Assembly: GCA_946902985.2 (NCBI GenBank)
Contig: OX336388.2
Span: 372,173,387 to 372,237,386 of the forward strand
Length of the DNA: 64,000 bases
DNA from: Meconema thalassinum
Lineage: Eukaryota > Arthropoda > Insecta > Orthoptera > Tettigoniidae
Direction of reading: 5' to 3'
Each line of letters opens with the position of its first letter. Position 1 is the stretch's first letter. Shown piece after piece: positions 47,535-57,982 of this stretch. A program made the position numbers and the translations under genes. The notes under the pieces are model-generated. The model was given only the letters and a program-made list of their open reading frames with translations. It had not been told where the DNA came from and did not search any database.

Positions 47535-48162
47535 AAGCAGCAAGTTGTGAAGAAATCTTTGACAGTCATCAGTGATGGTCACCACATAGATATTGGCAGC
47601 AATGACCGTGTGAGTGTCGATGGAAAGAAAACTGAACTCCCACTGAAAGTTGGCCAATCAACATGGATAATTCGTACAGGAGAGAAGATTTTGGTGCACA
47701 CTAACTTTGGAATGGCCCTCGAGTGCAACTTGTACCATGATATCTGCACTATTGAGCTTACTGGATGGTATTTTGGAAAAACCGGTGGCCTTCTGGGAAC
47801 ATTCGACAATGAGCCATCAAATGACATTTCTTTACCAGATGGGACTATCACACCCAATATCGAATATTTTGCAAAGAACTGGCTTGTGGGTAAGAGCTCA
47901 CGCTGTCAAAGTAAAGCTCAAGTAGCTGAAGAGAAAGAGAATCAGGAACCCTCCAAACTGGAGTCTAAAATCTGCAGCAGTTACTTCCAACACTCATCAT
48001 CCCCTCTTAGCCCCTGCTTCTCCAACATCGACCCACAATCTTATTACGAAATGTGTCTTCAAGACGGTACAGATGACAGAACCAATGGTTGTCTATCTGC
48101 TGCAACCTATGTTACTCAGTGCAAGAAGATTGGCATTGATGTATGGATTCCCCCAGAATGTG
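47535..48162 (+). CDS. apolpp: apolipophorin precursor, exon with C-terminal half of the VWD domain
   Basis: The largest visible exon (628 bases) begins after TTTCAG and ends on a consensus GTAAGT donor with one base of a split codon. It completes the von Willebrand D domain: SLTVISDGHHIDIG, the central region around VHTNFGMALECNLYHDICTI, and the signature GWYFGKTGGLLGTFDNEPSN followed by DISLPDGTITPN, diagnostic of lipophorin and vitellogenin-type D domains. A charged linker (about residues 130-150 of the exon) leads to a cysteine-rich tail (KICSSYF, PLSPCFSNIDPQSYYEMC, GCLSAATYVTQCKK, WIPPEC) equivalent to the C8-like segment after VWD. The acceptor is a run of three adjacent NAG triplets (47532-47540), so the exact first codon could be 47535, 47538 or 47541; all keep frame. 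Confidence 0.96.
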
Positions 48163-48319
48163 GTAAGTCATGTATTTAATGCAATTCTAGAATCAGGGAT
48201 TTAGAAAATAATCTATAACACAACTGCATGTACAGACCAAGTCAAGAGGAAAGGAAATATTTTGTGGCAATGTAAAGAACAAATTTGTATGGATGAGGGT
48301 TAGTATTGTTGGTTATGTA

Positions 48320-49275
48320 CAGGGCTGGATTTACCAATAGGCCCCATAGGCCACGGCCTAGGGGCACACCATGCTGAGGAGCGCAAAATTAAGTTCTTTT
48401 TACAGTTCAAAAATAGACTAAACAGACTTTTACTACTTATGATTTTTTTTTAAACCAATTTCGTATAATTTTATGATTTAAATTAAACTTTCCACTATTT
48501 TGACACATTTCCAATTTATATTGTGGTCATCACTTTCAGGCGCAGATCTAGAGTTTGGCTTTGGAGGGAGTCAGAGAATCGAAATTGTTAAGAAAAATGG
48601 TATCACTAAAAACGCAATCACAAAATAACCAAACGTACAAAACCAGACCAATTTTTTTGCAAGCTACATGGATAGAAATTTGATGCGTTTAGCGCACCAA
48701 TAATATTCGTACAAATTGCAACGGTGTGTTTTGAGACTTTTACATCGAGCTTCGAGAAAAGTATCAAGGTGCGTTACAGTTTCGGCAAGTCGGGTTGGTA
48801 CCGACAAAGGGAGAAAGTCACAGCTTAAATTGCCAACCAAGCTTGCAGTTTGGACGTCGGCAAAATTATTGTGTTTTCGTTTATTGAGTTTGCAAAAAAA
48901 ATTTGGTTCTCCCCCTGAATCCGCGCCTGATCATTTTCCAATAAATGTATCTCAACAGCAGATTTTTCGACTTCAGCTTTAGAACAGGAATGTTTTATGA
49001 TTTATTAGGAGAAAATTTAAGTCTTGAACATTAATATCAGTTTAATTTGAATAATTCATTTATTTATAGTTTATATACAAATTTAGAAACAGTTGATTCT
49101 CTCATTATTTTAATTTAATTAATTGATTTTACTTGACGATACATTAGAATAAAGTAAAAAATATCTTCACAAAGACCTTTCTGAGGTCTAAATTCTCCCT
49201 CCTTCATGATGGTATGAAGAGGGGGCGGCAAAAACCCACGGGCCTAGGAGCGCATAACATCTAAATCCGGCCCTG
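48320..49275. mobile_element. hAT-like element, 956 bp, 8-bp target duplication
   Basis: The ends are CAGGGCTGGATTTACC at 48320 and CTAAATCCGGCCCTG at 49275, inverted repeats of the hAT type, flanked by GTTATGTA at 48312-48319 and 49276-49283. No transposase is seen. A second hAT element (48537-48929) is inserted inside it. About 135 bp of its right end plus the flank recurs at 50067-50233. Confidence 0.92.
48537..48929. mobile_element. nested hAT-like element, 393 bp
   Basis: The ends are CAGGCGCAGATCTAGAG and CTGAATCCGCGCCTG; the flanks are ATCACTTT (48529-48536) and ATCATTTT (48930-48937), an 8-bp target duplication with one change. It is an internally deleted relative of 50604-51427, with which it shares the segment encoding LLHRASRKVSR. 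Confidence 0.88.
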
Positions 49276-50233
49276 GTTATGTAGGAAGTATATACAGACT
49301 GTATCTAAGGACACCGTGTAGAGTTCGCCTTGGAACTGACCACAATATTTCAATAAATTTTGAGGCCATCGTACTTCTATACCATTAATTTCAAAGCATT
49401 GAAACTTTGCACATGCATTTAGTGATATCTCCTCAACTCAGGGAAAGAATATTGGTAATATCCAAATGCCCAGTTTATGTAAAATACATTTTAAATTTTA
49501 CCTGAAAAATAATTTTTGAGTATGTTTTAATCTCATTAGGTACACTTTTCTCAGAAAGTAGCAGACAGAGAGCAACTAAACTGCCCACATATGTCGTATA
49601 GGCTTTGATTTACACAGTAGGTGAAAGATTTTGGATATTAACAGATATCAAGCCTTATAAAAAATTAAATATTTCACAACATTTACCAAAATTTGGTACA
49701 TCAAATATAATATTTTTTAATTGGCCAAATAATAATCTAATGAATAAAATCATTCACCTACTGTGTAAACCAAAGCCTATACGACATATGTGGGCAGTTT
49801 AGTTGCTCTCTGTCTGCTACTTTCTGAGAAAAGTGTACCTAATGAGATTAAAACATACTCAAAAATTATTTTTCAGGTAAAATTTAAAATGTATTTTACA
49901 TAAACTGGGCATTTGGATCTTACCAATATTCTTTCCCTGAGTTGAGGAGATATCACTAAATGCATGTGCAAAGTTTCAATGCTTTGAAATTAATGGTATA
50001 GAAGTAAGATGGCCTCAAAATTTATTGAAATATTGTGGTCAGTTCCAAGGCGAACTGTATTACGTTACATTAGAATAAAGTAAAAAATATCTTCACAAAG
50101 ACCTTTCTGAGGTCTAAATTCTCCCTCCTTCACGATGGTATGAAGAGGGGGCGGCAAAAACCCTCGGGCCTAGGAGCGCATAACATCTAAATCCGGCCCT
50201 GGTTATGTAGGAAGTATATAAGACTGTATCTAA
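49141..50233. repeat. inverted repeat with 311-bp arms between 168-bp direct repeats
   Basis: The arms at 49322-49632 and 49746-50056 are inverted copies differing at about four sites; the loop is 113 bp. Outside them lie direct repeats at 49141-49308 and 50067-50233, both made of the right end of the hAT element at 48320 plus the adjoining genomic GGAAGTATAT flank. The arms contain GTTCGCCTTGGAACTGACCA at the outside. No coding region or known element is recognised. Confidence 0.9.
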
Positions 50234-50407
50234 AATACTTTAAGTGAATGGCAGAATGAGTATCTCTGAAGGCCATAGAGATGGATTTGTTTTGTACTCG
50301 TGTGAGGAGATGTCTCGTTGCCAAGAAAATAAGGCCACAATTTGTCAGCTCCATTCCATTCACATGATTCAAAATTGCAGAGATTTCTATAACTCAATGA
50401 AATGAAA

Positions 50408-50463
50408 ATCCACAGCCTGCTTCCAGTCTCCGACCGGGTCAGGAATGTAATGAATGACGCCCC
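50408..50463 (-). repeat. SINE B end fragment
   Basis: ATCCACAGCCTGCTTCCAGT and GACCGGGTCAGGAATG match the body end of the family B SINEs. Confidence 0.7.
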
Positions 50464-50603
50464 CTATAACTCAATATGAATACAAAATAATGTTACAGGT
50501 TCCCAATAAACAGGCTAGTTCTGTGATAGTGCAATTTGTAACTCTATAGTTAGTTATTGTTGTTTTAAGGGGCAGAACTACGAGGTCATCTGCACTCTAT
50601 AGT

Positions 50604-51427
50604 CAGGCGCTGATTCAAGGGGGCGGTCACGGGGGTCATGACACCCCCACCGCCCAAACGGTAACCAATTTTTTTTTGCAAACTCAAAAAACGAAAACAC
50701 AATAACCATCATCATCTTCATTTCCCGTTTCCAGCTTCCTGGGTCGGGTTGTGAATTAAGGACCTCCATCGTTGCCTGTCTCTCCACCACTCCTCTCCTG
50801 ATTTTAGTACAATAACCAAACAAATAAAACTTAACGAATTTTAACTGAAAAACTGTTTTTTTCTTTTTTCATTTTATTCAATACTGAAAATATCTATATT
50901 GCAATTATTATGTTCTGTTACAACGGTACATATTTACAACTTCATACCCGTTATATAAAAACGATTATTTATATAACAAAATCAACTCGTCTATTTTGTT
51001 TAGCAAACCTTGCGATTACCGAATCGATGTCTATAGTGATCTCACGATGAATGAGCAGCAATGCACGGATAGGAATTTGGGGATTTTTCACACCAAAATA
51101 TTTTGCCGACATCCAAACTGCAAGCTTGGTTGGCAATTTAAGCTGTAACTTTCTCCCTTTTTCGGTACCAACTCGACTTGCTGAAACTGTAACGTACCTT
51201 GATACTTTTCTCGAAGCTCGATGTAAAAGTCGCAAAACACGCCGTTGCAATTTGTACAAATATTTGGTGCGCTAAACACATCAAATTTCTATCCATGTAG
51301 CTTGCAAAAAAATTGGTCTGGTTTTGTACGTTTGGTTATTTTGTGATTTTGTTGTTAGTGATACCATTTTTCTTAACAATTTCGATTCTGTGACCCCCCC
51401 CAAAGCCAAACTCTAGATCCGCGCCTG
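50604..51427 (-). mobile_element. hAT element relic, 824 bp, 8-bp target duplication
   Basis: The ends are CAGGCGCTGATTCAAGG and CTAGATCCGCGCCTG; the flanks TCTATAGT are identical at 50596-50603 and 51428-51435. The minus strand encodes transposase remnants: NGVFCDFYIELREKYQGTLQ in one frame, and IPIRALLLIHREITIDIDSV with NRRVDFVI in another, the C-terminal hAT dimerisation pattern. Most of the transposase is deleted. A 101-bp insertion sits at 50708-50808. Confidence 0.92.
50708..50808. repeat. 101-bp insertion within the hAT relic, 9-bp target duplication
   Basis: ACAATAACC is found at 50699-50707 and 50809-50817. The insert begins ATCATCATCTTCATTTCCCG, a T/C-rich tail-like start, and contains GGACCTCCATCGTTGCCTG. 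It is probably a short retroposon in minus orientation. Confidence 0.8.
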
Positions 51428-51679
51428 TCTATAGTGCAGTATCAAGGGCTTGTAAATCATAAAAATATTGGTAGGATCATACTGTAGCAGCATGGGATGG
51501 GACTAGATTCCAGCATGCCGACTCTCTGAGAGGAATGAGTCAGATGTTATTAACTACTGTAAATAAACCAGTGTAAATTAAATTTAATTAATTAAAATTA
51601 ATATATTAATTTATTTATGTATAACAAATTTCTCAGCATATTTGCTGGAAAGAAAACTGTAAGAATCCTAGATATTAAG

Positions 51680-52060
51680 TACTGTACATCAGAAGGACCA
51701 AATTTTTCATTTTCTGGGTGACAGCATTCTGTAGCATCATTACTCAATTTGCCCTTGCTCTTTCAAGCCTTATTTACCCCAGAAAAAAACTTACTGTTAG
51801 ACATATCTAAAGTATGACTGCATCCAAGGTACTGATACTGGTTTACTGTTTCCAATTGTATGCCCCCAAACATTATATTATATTTACTTCTCTGTGTGTT
51901 AACAGACATTGCAGCAGTTTTTGTAGCACTTACTTTCAGTCCATATTTTTTCAAATGATCATTCCAGACGTTCAGCCTTTCCTGGACTTCCATCTCATTA
52001 TTTCCAGCAGATGTTTTTGAAAAATTAGTAAATAAAATCATCTGTAATTATTATCCTGTC
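51680..52060 (-). pseudogene. LINE reverse transcriptase fragment
   Basis: The minus-strand frame (52041-51763) reads EVQERLNVWNDHLKKYGLKV, SATKTAAMSVN and TVNQYQYLGCSHTLD, the helix and strand region after the catalytic motif in LINE reverse transcriptases. A stop follows NKA and similarity continues weakly to about 51680. Both ends are missing. Confidence 0.7.
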
Positions 52061-52259
52061 CTGTTCTACTCTAATGCCTGTTCGACCCCGAGGGATTCCT
52101 GAGCTGGGTCTGTTTTCCACTTTTGTCCCCTACCTTTGGGGCGGACCCTCTCCTCTCTCCCCTCTCCTCTCCTCTTTTCCTTATAGTTCCTTTTCTCTTT
52201 AAGATTCCCGCTCGTTTTTGTTACTTGGTTCACCGTGTATCTAAATTCCCTTTTAGCGA

Positions 52260-53160
52260 TTTTTTAAGGCATTTTTGATCTACGTTGCATTTTGTAAGTT
52301 TTTTCGATCTAAATTGCAACTCGCGATTGTTTTCAACCTCAATTGCATTTTGTAAAGATTGACAATCTAAATTGCTTTTTAGTAAGTCTTTCAATGCAGG
52401 TAGACGGGCCTTTTAGTGAGTATTTTGAATTTCAATTGCATTTTGTAAGTATTTTCAACCAAAACCGCATTTCGCACGAATTTTGAATCTAAATTGCATT
52501 CTGTTTAGTGGGCATTTTGCACATATTTTGATTCTCAATTGCATTTTGTGGGTATTTTGAATCTAAATTACATTTTGTCAAGTATTTTCAATCTAAATTG
52601 CATTCTGTAAGTATTGTCAATCCACATGAGTTGTTTGAATCTACCGTACATTTTGTAAGCAATTTCAATTGCATTTTGTAAGTATTTTGAATTTCAATTG
52701 CACTTTGTGAATAATTTGGATTGGAACTGGGATAGGGCCTATTTCAATCTGAATTGCATTGTGTATTTTCAATTTCAATTGCATTTTGTAAGTATTTTGA
52801 ACCTCAATTGCACTTTGTATGTATTCTCAATCTCATTTGCATTTTGTACGTATTTTGAATTTCAGTTGCATTTTGTAAGTATTTCGATGCTACATTGCAT
52901 TTTGTACGTATTTTGAATCTAGCCTATGTTTTGTGGGTCTTTTTCAATCTAATCTTTTTGTGAATCTTTTCGTTCTAAATTCCCTTTTGTAAGACCATAT
53001 TGTGAGTTGTTTCCATCTGAGTTTCTCTTTGTACGTATTTTCCGTCTCACATAATTTTCGTTCTGGTTTCCATTTCATTCTCATTTTTGCTATTACCCAG
53101 ATCATTAGGGGCCGATAACCTAGATGTTAGGCCCCTTAAAACAACACTTATCATCAACAT
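52260..53160 (+). repeat. degenerate minisatellite with retroposon-like tail
   Basis: About twenty imperfect units of 30-45 bp, each built on AATTGCATTTTGTAAGTATT with TTTCAATCT or TTTGAATCT linkers, run to about 53040. The array is followed by ATTAGGGGCCGATAACCTAG and ATGTTAGGCCCCTTAAAACA, then a CATC-rich end. The same tail and unit are seen reversed at 5030-5245. It stops about 30 bp before the exon at 53189. Confidence 0.85.
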
Positions 53161-53188
53161 CTAATGCCTGTTACCCATATGTTCACAG

Positions 53189-53486
53189 TGGAATGCCCGC
53201 TGATGGATGGGACAGTACTGAAGGCTGGCGAAGGAAAACTGTTCACTCAAGGCAGCCCACAGTTCGCAGATATTGTTCTGGTGGTGGAGCAAGCAAGCTG
53301 TCTTAAATCAGCGAGAATAATGGATGCTGTTACAAAATTAGATGCTGCCCTCAAAACAAAAGGAATTACGAATGTTCAATATTCTGTCGTTGGTTTTGGA
53401 GGTAGCAACTTCTATCAACCTCACACACGGACAGCAGATGGTAAAGTCTGGGCAACCAGGAAGACCATCGACAAGGCACTCAATGG
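53189..53486 (+). CDS. apolpp: apolipophorin precursor, exon after VWD (VWA-like region, first part)
   Basis: A 298-base exon, spliced in phase 1 to the previous exon (the split codon gives valine) and ending in phase 2 before GTAAGT. It begins ECPLMDGTVLKAGEGKLF and contains SPQFADIVLVVEQASCLKSA, a beta strand followed by a helix like the start of a von Willebrand A fold, then YSVVGFGGSNFYQPHTRTAD. This region follows the VWD domain in insect apolipophorins. The canonical DxSxS metal site of active VWA domains is not present, so ligand binding through a MIDAS is not supported. The upstream PPEC and this exon's VEC together preserve the cysteine pair expected at the domain boundary. Confidence 0.92.
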
Positions 53487-53511
53487 GTAAGTGAAAAATA
53501 CAAATAAATTA

Positions 53512-54110
53512 GACTAGCATTACCCGTCGCGGCTTCGCCAGCAAATATTCTAGTTGTAAAGAGTACACTTAGCAAAATCTCAATCATGAATGCTAGGACT
53601 GATTTATCCTTGGTACGAATAAAAAGACTTTATCAATTCAGCTACTGGTGCAGTGGTTAGAGGTTTGTCATTCCTTCATAGGCATATCAGAGCAAAGTTA
53701 GTGTTCTGGGAATATCACGGACACTGTTAATTTAAGGGCATTTAAATGTGGTTTTCGGAGACCCTTTATAGTCGGGTGAAAATGACCTTTCGTACCACAC
53801 TCGCACGTGAAAATTGCGTGAAAAAATTCCAGAGTGCCCCTTGACCCCCTTAAGCGCATTATACTGTATGTATTGATGAGTTTTACAGCTTAATTTGGTT
53901 CAGTGATAACCTTAAAACCGTCTGGAAACTTTCACAGTAATGTAATAATCGGAATTGCATTGTGTCTTACAGAAATAAATGGACCTGTGAGATTCTGTTA
54001 CCATGGTTACCGTGTTGCATTCTTTCATTGTAAATATAGGCTACATGTTTTAAGGTATTTATTTAATTATGAGGCATTTAAAGAGTAAGTGAGTGCATTT
54101 CGCTTACGCA
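53512..54110 (+). repeat. dispersed repeat fragment beginning CTAGCATTACCCGTCGCGGC
   Basis: CTAGCATTACCCGTCGCGGC followed by TTCGCCAGCAAATATTCTAG resembles the start class of insect repeats with a CTAG(C/T)-CCCG opening (compare 9629). No internal structure or coding region is visible; the right boundary is uncertain. Confidence 0.4.
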
Positions 54111-54470
54111 TTGGGTTATGCTGAACCTGTAGGTACACCATATGTGTAGGTTGGTGTTAATGGGACCTTATTTTCGGTACAAAACTGGAATGGGACCTTA
54201 GCAGAATAATATAGGGAGGGATTCCTATTAATCCAAAAAATCTGGTTAATCCAAACAAATGTGGAAGGAAATAAATACAAAATGCATTGTAATTGTACAA
54301 TGTAATTGATATTGTAGTTTTCAGTCGGCCAGCACAAAAATCATTCCAATTCCTGGAATATGTGAAAAATAACCTGAAATAAACTACATGTGATTAAGAT
54401 TTATTACGAACTATTGAAGGAGAAGAAAACTAAGGGATGATATTTTTCGCTCGTTAAGCGAGCATCGTCA

Positions 54471-55062
54471 GATCCAAATATTATCAATTAATATGATAAA
54501 ATTGGTCCGGCCAGATCAAACATAAAATGCCAGCGTTTCGCCCCAGTGTGCCGTTGGGCTCGTCAGTTGGTACAGACACACCTCACCAATACGCATGGCT
54601 AGCACATACTGAGAAGGCCATCACAAGACACAAAATACAAGTAGTATTGACGTCACGAGTGATGCCAATGTGCTACGGAAGTCAAGCTCCCTTCTGATCA
54701 AACGGAAATTAACATCATATTCCCATTTGGGAATGTTCATAACCTATTTGGATTTCCAAGGTAAGGTTTTTATTTTATGGAAGGGAGCTTGACTTCCGTA
54801 GCACATTGGCATCACTCGTGACGTCAATACTACTTGTATTTTGTGTCTTGTGATGGCCTTCTCAGTATGTGCTAGCCATGCGTATTGGTGAGGTGTGTCT
54901 GTACCAACTGACGAGCCCAACGGCACACTGGGGCGAAACGCTGGCATTTTATGTTTGATCTGGCCGGACCAATTTTATCATATTAATTGATAATGTATCT
55001 GATCAAACGTAAATTAACATCATATTCCCATTTTGGAATGTTCATAACCTAGATCCAAATAT
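54471..55062. repeat. perfect inverted repeat, 215-bp arms, 85-bp loop
   Basis: 54480-54694 and 54780-54994 are exact reverse complements over all 215 bases as read here. The first 52 bases of the loop (from TGATCAAACGGAAATTAACA, 54695-54746) recur with two changes in direct orientation outside the right arm (55000-55051). The whole is bounded by GATCCAAATAT at 54471-54481 and 55052-55062. No protein or known element end is present. Confidence 0.95.
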
Positions 55063-55177
55063 GCCAGACTAATAGCACTACCAGTAACACCCACAGACAG
55101 TCCCTGCCCTCCAAAAACAAAATACAAAAAAAAAACTGTCAGAAAACTTAGTAAGTGTGGTAATTAATACTGATCAA

Positions 55178-55580
55178 CAGCTTCGGTGGCGTGGTTGGTA
55201 GCATGCTGAACTGCTGTGCCCAAGATCGCGGGTTCAAACCCAGCCGAAGATGTTGGATGTTTTAAGAGCGTTAAAATCCTTCAGAATGCCTTCCTTCAGA
55301 GGGGAAGTAAAGCCGGCGGTCCCATGCCATAAATTTATGGCATGTAAAAGATCCTTCCACAGACTAAACTTGTGTGAAGCTAAATTTCTAGGGTAGATTT
55401 CTTTGTAACGCTCTATCAAAGGTGTCAGTGATATCTGGTAGCGAAAGTTGCAACTACTTGAAATTGAACGGAACGTGTAGCTCACCCTAAGGGTGACCGC
55501 TTGAAGCAGCTACAGCATCTGGCGAGCCAAACATATCCTCAGACACTCCCGGCTTTAAAAACCATAAGCTAAATAAATAA
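55178..55580 (+). repeat. tRNA-derived SINE (family A head, alternative tail)
   Basis: Well-preserved head: GCTTCGGTGGCGTGGTTGGT and GCGGGTTCAAACCCAGCCGA, then CCATAAATTTATGGCATG. The tail is GTGTAGCTCACCCTAAGGGT to CACTCCCGGCTTTAAAAACC and ATAAGCTAAATAAATAAA, the type seen at 12516 and 40717. Confidence 0.88.
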
Positions 55581-56046
55581 ATTACTGATAAATATTAAGG
55601 TAGAAAGCACCGAAAAAAGAACTATCCATTTCAATGTTGAAAAACTTAGAAATGACGATCCCATCAACAAAAGCTGTCTTCCTCCCCCGAACTAAATCTA
55701 CAAAGGTGTAGCTACTATTGCTGTGATACACTTAACCCTCCAGAACACGCATGGAGTACTGTTACGCGAGAACACGCGCGCGCTGGAAAAGTCTGCAATT
55801 TACTTTATGCAGTCCTGTTATGGTAGCATTTATTTTAATGGTATTAATGTTCTTTGATGTTGTTGTTTCATTTATTTTTGCATGGAATTAAGGCACATAT
55901 CCCTTTATTTAACCCAAGTTCACACATAAAATACCAATGTTACAAATGCTGCTTTTGTGTTTAAATTCAAACACACATTTTTAAAGACTAAAATCTAAAA
56001 TAAACCTAAGAAGGTAATATTATATTTGAATTTGAAGTATATATAA

Positions 56047-56548
56047 TTGAGCGGCTTTGGTGGCGTAGTTGGTAGTATGCTAAGCTTCTTTGCCCAAGAT
56101 AGCGGGTTCAAATACGGCCGAAGCCGTCAGATTTTTTAAGAACGTTGAAAATCCCTCAGCAAGCCTTCCTTCGAAGGGGAAGTAAAGCCGGCGGTCCCAT
56201 GTCATAGATTTATGGCATGTTAAAGAACCTTCCACTAATTACACCTGTGTGAAGCTAAATTATATATAGGTTAAACATTTGACTAACGTTCTTAGGTTCG
56301 TCGTCAAGAGCCGACTGCGGTGGCATCTGGTAACTAAGTTCTGAACTAGTTTGTTGTTGACGGTGGTGTTTGGCGGCAAAAGTAGGAACTACTTGGAAAA
56401 ATTGAATGTCTGCAGTCCTTACTTGAATTAAAACAGATACACACACTAATACAGTCATCACAATTAACACCGGTTATCAGACGGATTCTACACACACCCA
56501 AAGTACACGGAGCTACATGACCGCGTTGTTGCAGCCCCTAAACTAACG
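56047..56548 (+). repeat. tRNA-derived SINE (family A), near full length
   Basis: The head GCTTTGGTGGCGTAGTTGGT and GCGGGTTCAAATACGGCCG is followed by the family body and the ACACCGGTTATCAGACGGAT to GTTGCAGCCCCTAAACTAAC tail. Confidence 0.88.
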
Positions 56549-56682
56549 AATCGACCAACCATATATATAATTGAAGTATGATAAGTTCAGTTCCAGTAAC
56601 ATATTTCATATAGTACCAAATAAAGTGATCCAGATTAGACTGCTGAAGAATCAAAACCTTCAAGCGGAAATAGTAGAGTTCG

Positions 56683-56830
56683 ACCGCCTGCATGGCATAA
56701 TCGGTAAGGCTCTCATATACTGTGCCCAAGGTTCTGGGATCAAATCCCTGCACAAGTGCCCAAATGTAATAGACCCCTGCCAGTAGATATACTGTTACAA
56801 GTTCAACGTCCATTTCATGGCAAAATTCAA
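56683..56830 (+). repeat. tRNA-like SINE fragment
   Basis: CCGCCTGCATGGCATAATCG and GGTTCTGGGATCAAATCCC look like A and B box regions, followed by CCCCTGCCAGTAGATATACT, which resembles the spacer of the repeats at 35678-36165. Confidence 0.5.
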
Positions 56831-56949
56831 GCACCTCAAGTGGTTAAAGGGGATGCTATGCTTATATTATCCCATGGTGATAACTGCCACACTACACGCT
56901 TACATGAAAAAAGAAAGGGCATTGCCTCACGAGGCCAAGTGTACACCGG

Positions 56950-57297
56950 TTGGTTCCTTAGTTTAGGGGCTGCGACAATGCAGTCATGTAGCCTAGTGTA
57001 CTTTGGGTTTGTGCAGAATCTGTCTGATAACCGGTGTTAATTGTGATAAATGTATTAGTGTGTGTTATCTGTTTTTAATTCAAGTAAGGACGGCAGACAT
57101 TGAATTTTCAAGTAGTTCCTAGTTTTGCTACCAAACGCCACCATCAACAACCAACTAGTTTTGAACTTGGTTACTAGATGCCACCACAGTCGGCTCCAGG
57201 CGACGAACGTTGGAACCTAAGAGCGTTAGTCAAATTTAACCTATAATTTAGCTACACACAAGTGTAATTAGTGGAAGGTTCTTTATCATGCCATATT
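56950..57297 (-). repeat. tRNA-derived SINE (family A), cut by a LINE
   Basis: A minus-strand tail (TTAGTTTAGGGGCTGCGACA) and body run to TCTTTATCATGCCAT, where the sequence switches to the LINE at 57298. The head is missing. Confidence 0.8.
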
Positions 57298-57850
57298 TAT
57301 TATTTATTTAACGTTTGGCAATATAATCAATACAAGATTACAGAGTACAAAGAAAATCACTTTAAAATCTACTGTACATTATTTTTACTATTTACACTAT
57401 TTACAGTCTCAGGTCTAATAAGTCGATCCATTGGACCACGTCAGGTGTCGCCAACAGGAAGTCGATCCAGTCCCCTCCATATGCCCTCAGAGGACAGTCT
57501 GTTGTAATGTGTTGGATGGTTTGATAAGGAGCACCACAATCACACTGAGGAGACGAAATTTTTCCCCATTTGAACAAAGTTCCATTGCATACTCCATGGT
57601 TAGTCCGAATCCTATTGAGAGTTGCCCAAGCCCTCCTAGGCAGATCGGAACCTGGAGTGGATGTTCTTGTAGGGTCCAGGAAGGAGCTCGACTCAGGACA
57701 AGCTATTAGTGTCCATTCACTAATCCACTGCATGCTGGAATCAAAAAGATTTCTTACAAGCCTCTGGGCATGACAAATGGGTGGCTTCCTGGTTTTGAGC
57801 GTGTTCATTTGAAGAGAGGACTAGAATTAAATTACTTTGCAGAGAAATCA
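57298..57850 (-). pseudogene. jockey-like LINE, C-terminal fragment
   Basis: The minus-strand frame 57808-57401 contains DLPRRAWATLNRIRTNHGVC, LFKWGKISSPQCDCGAPYQT and IQHITTDCPLRAYGGDWIDF, the cysteine/histidine-bearing C-terminal region typical of jockey-type LINE proteins. A TAG ends the frame, followed by a 3' untranslated part to 57298. It is 5'-truncated and lies 130 bp upstream of the exon at 57983. Confidence 0.8.
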
Positions 57851-57982
57851 AACCCAGGACCTTTGGATCCAGAGTCCTCAAAAGATACCCTAAGACCATA
57901 AAAAGTGGTTTGATTCTATCTGTATGTTCTGTTTTATTGATTGAAAACCTGATCAACCTATAATGCTACTTGTGTCTTGCAG

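Larger units (their letters stand above)
48163..53188 (+). other. apolipophorin intron D (5.0 kb)
   Basis: GT-AG intron (GTAAGT ... TTCACAG). Its contents in order are a hAT element with a second hAT nested in it, an inverted repeat with 311-bp arms between direct repeats, another hAT element of the nested family, a LINE reverse-transcriptase fragment, and a degenerate minisatellite with a retroposon-like tail that ends about 30 bp before the acceptor. Confidence 0.85.
53487..57982 (+). other. apolipophorin intron E (4.5 kb)
   Basis: GT-AG intron (GTAAGT ... TCTTGCAG). It holds a dispersed repeat starting at 53512, a 215-bp perfect inverted repeat, three tRNA-derived SINEs of one family, a second tRNA-like repeat, and a LINE fragment. 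Between 55570 and 56045 I see nothing recognisable. Confidence 0.85.

Noticed and set aside
47579..47857. Minus-strand frame opposite the VWD exon
   Set aside because: It is a shadow of the well-supported plus-strand apolipophorin exon.
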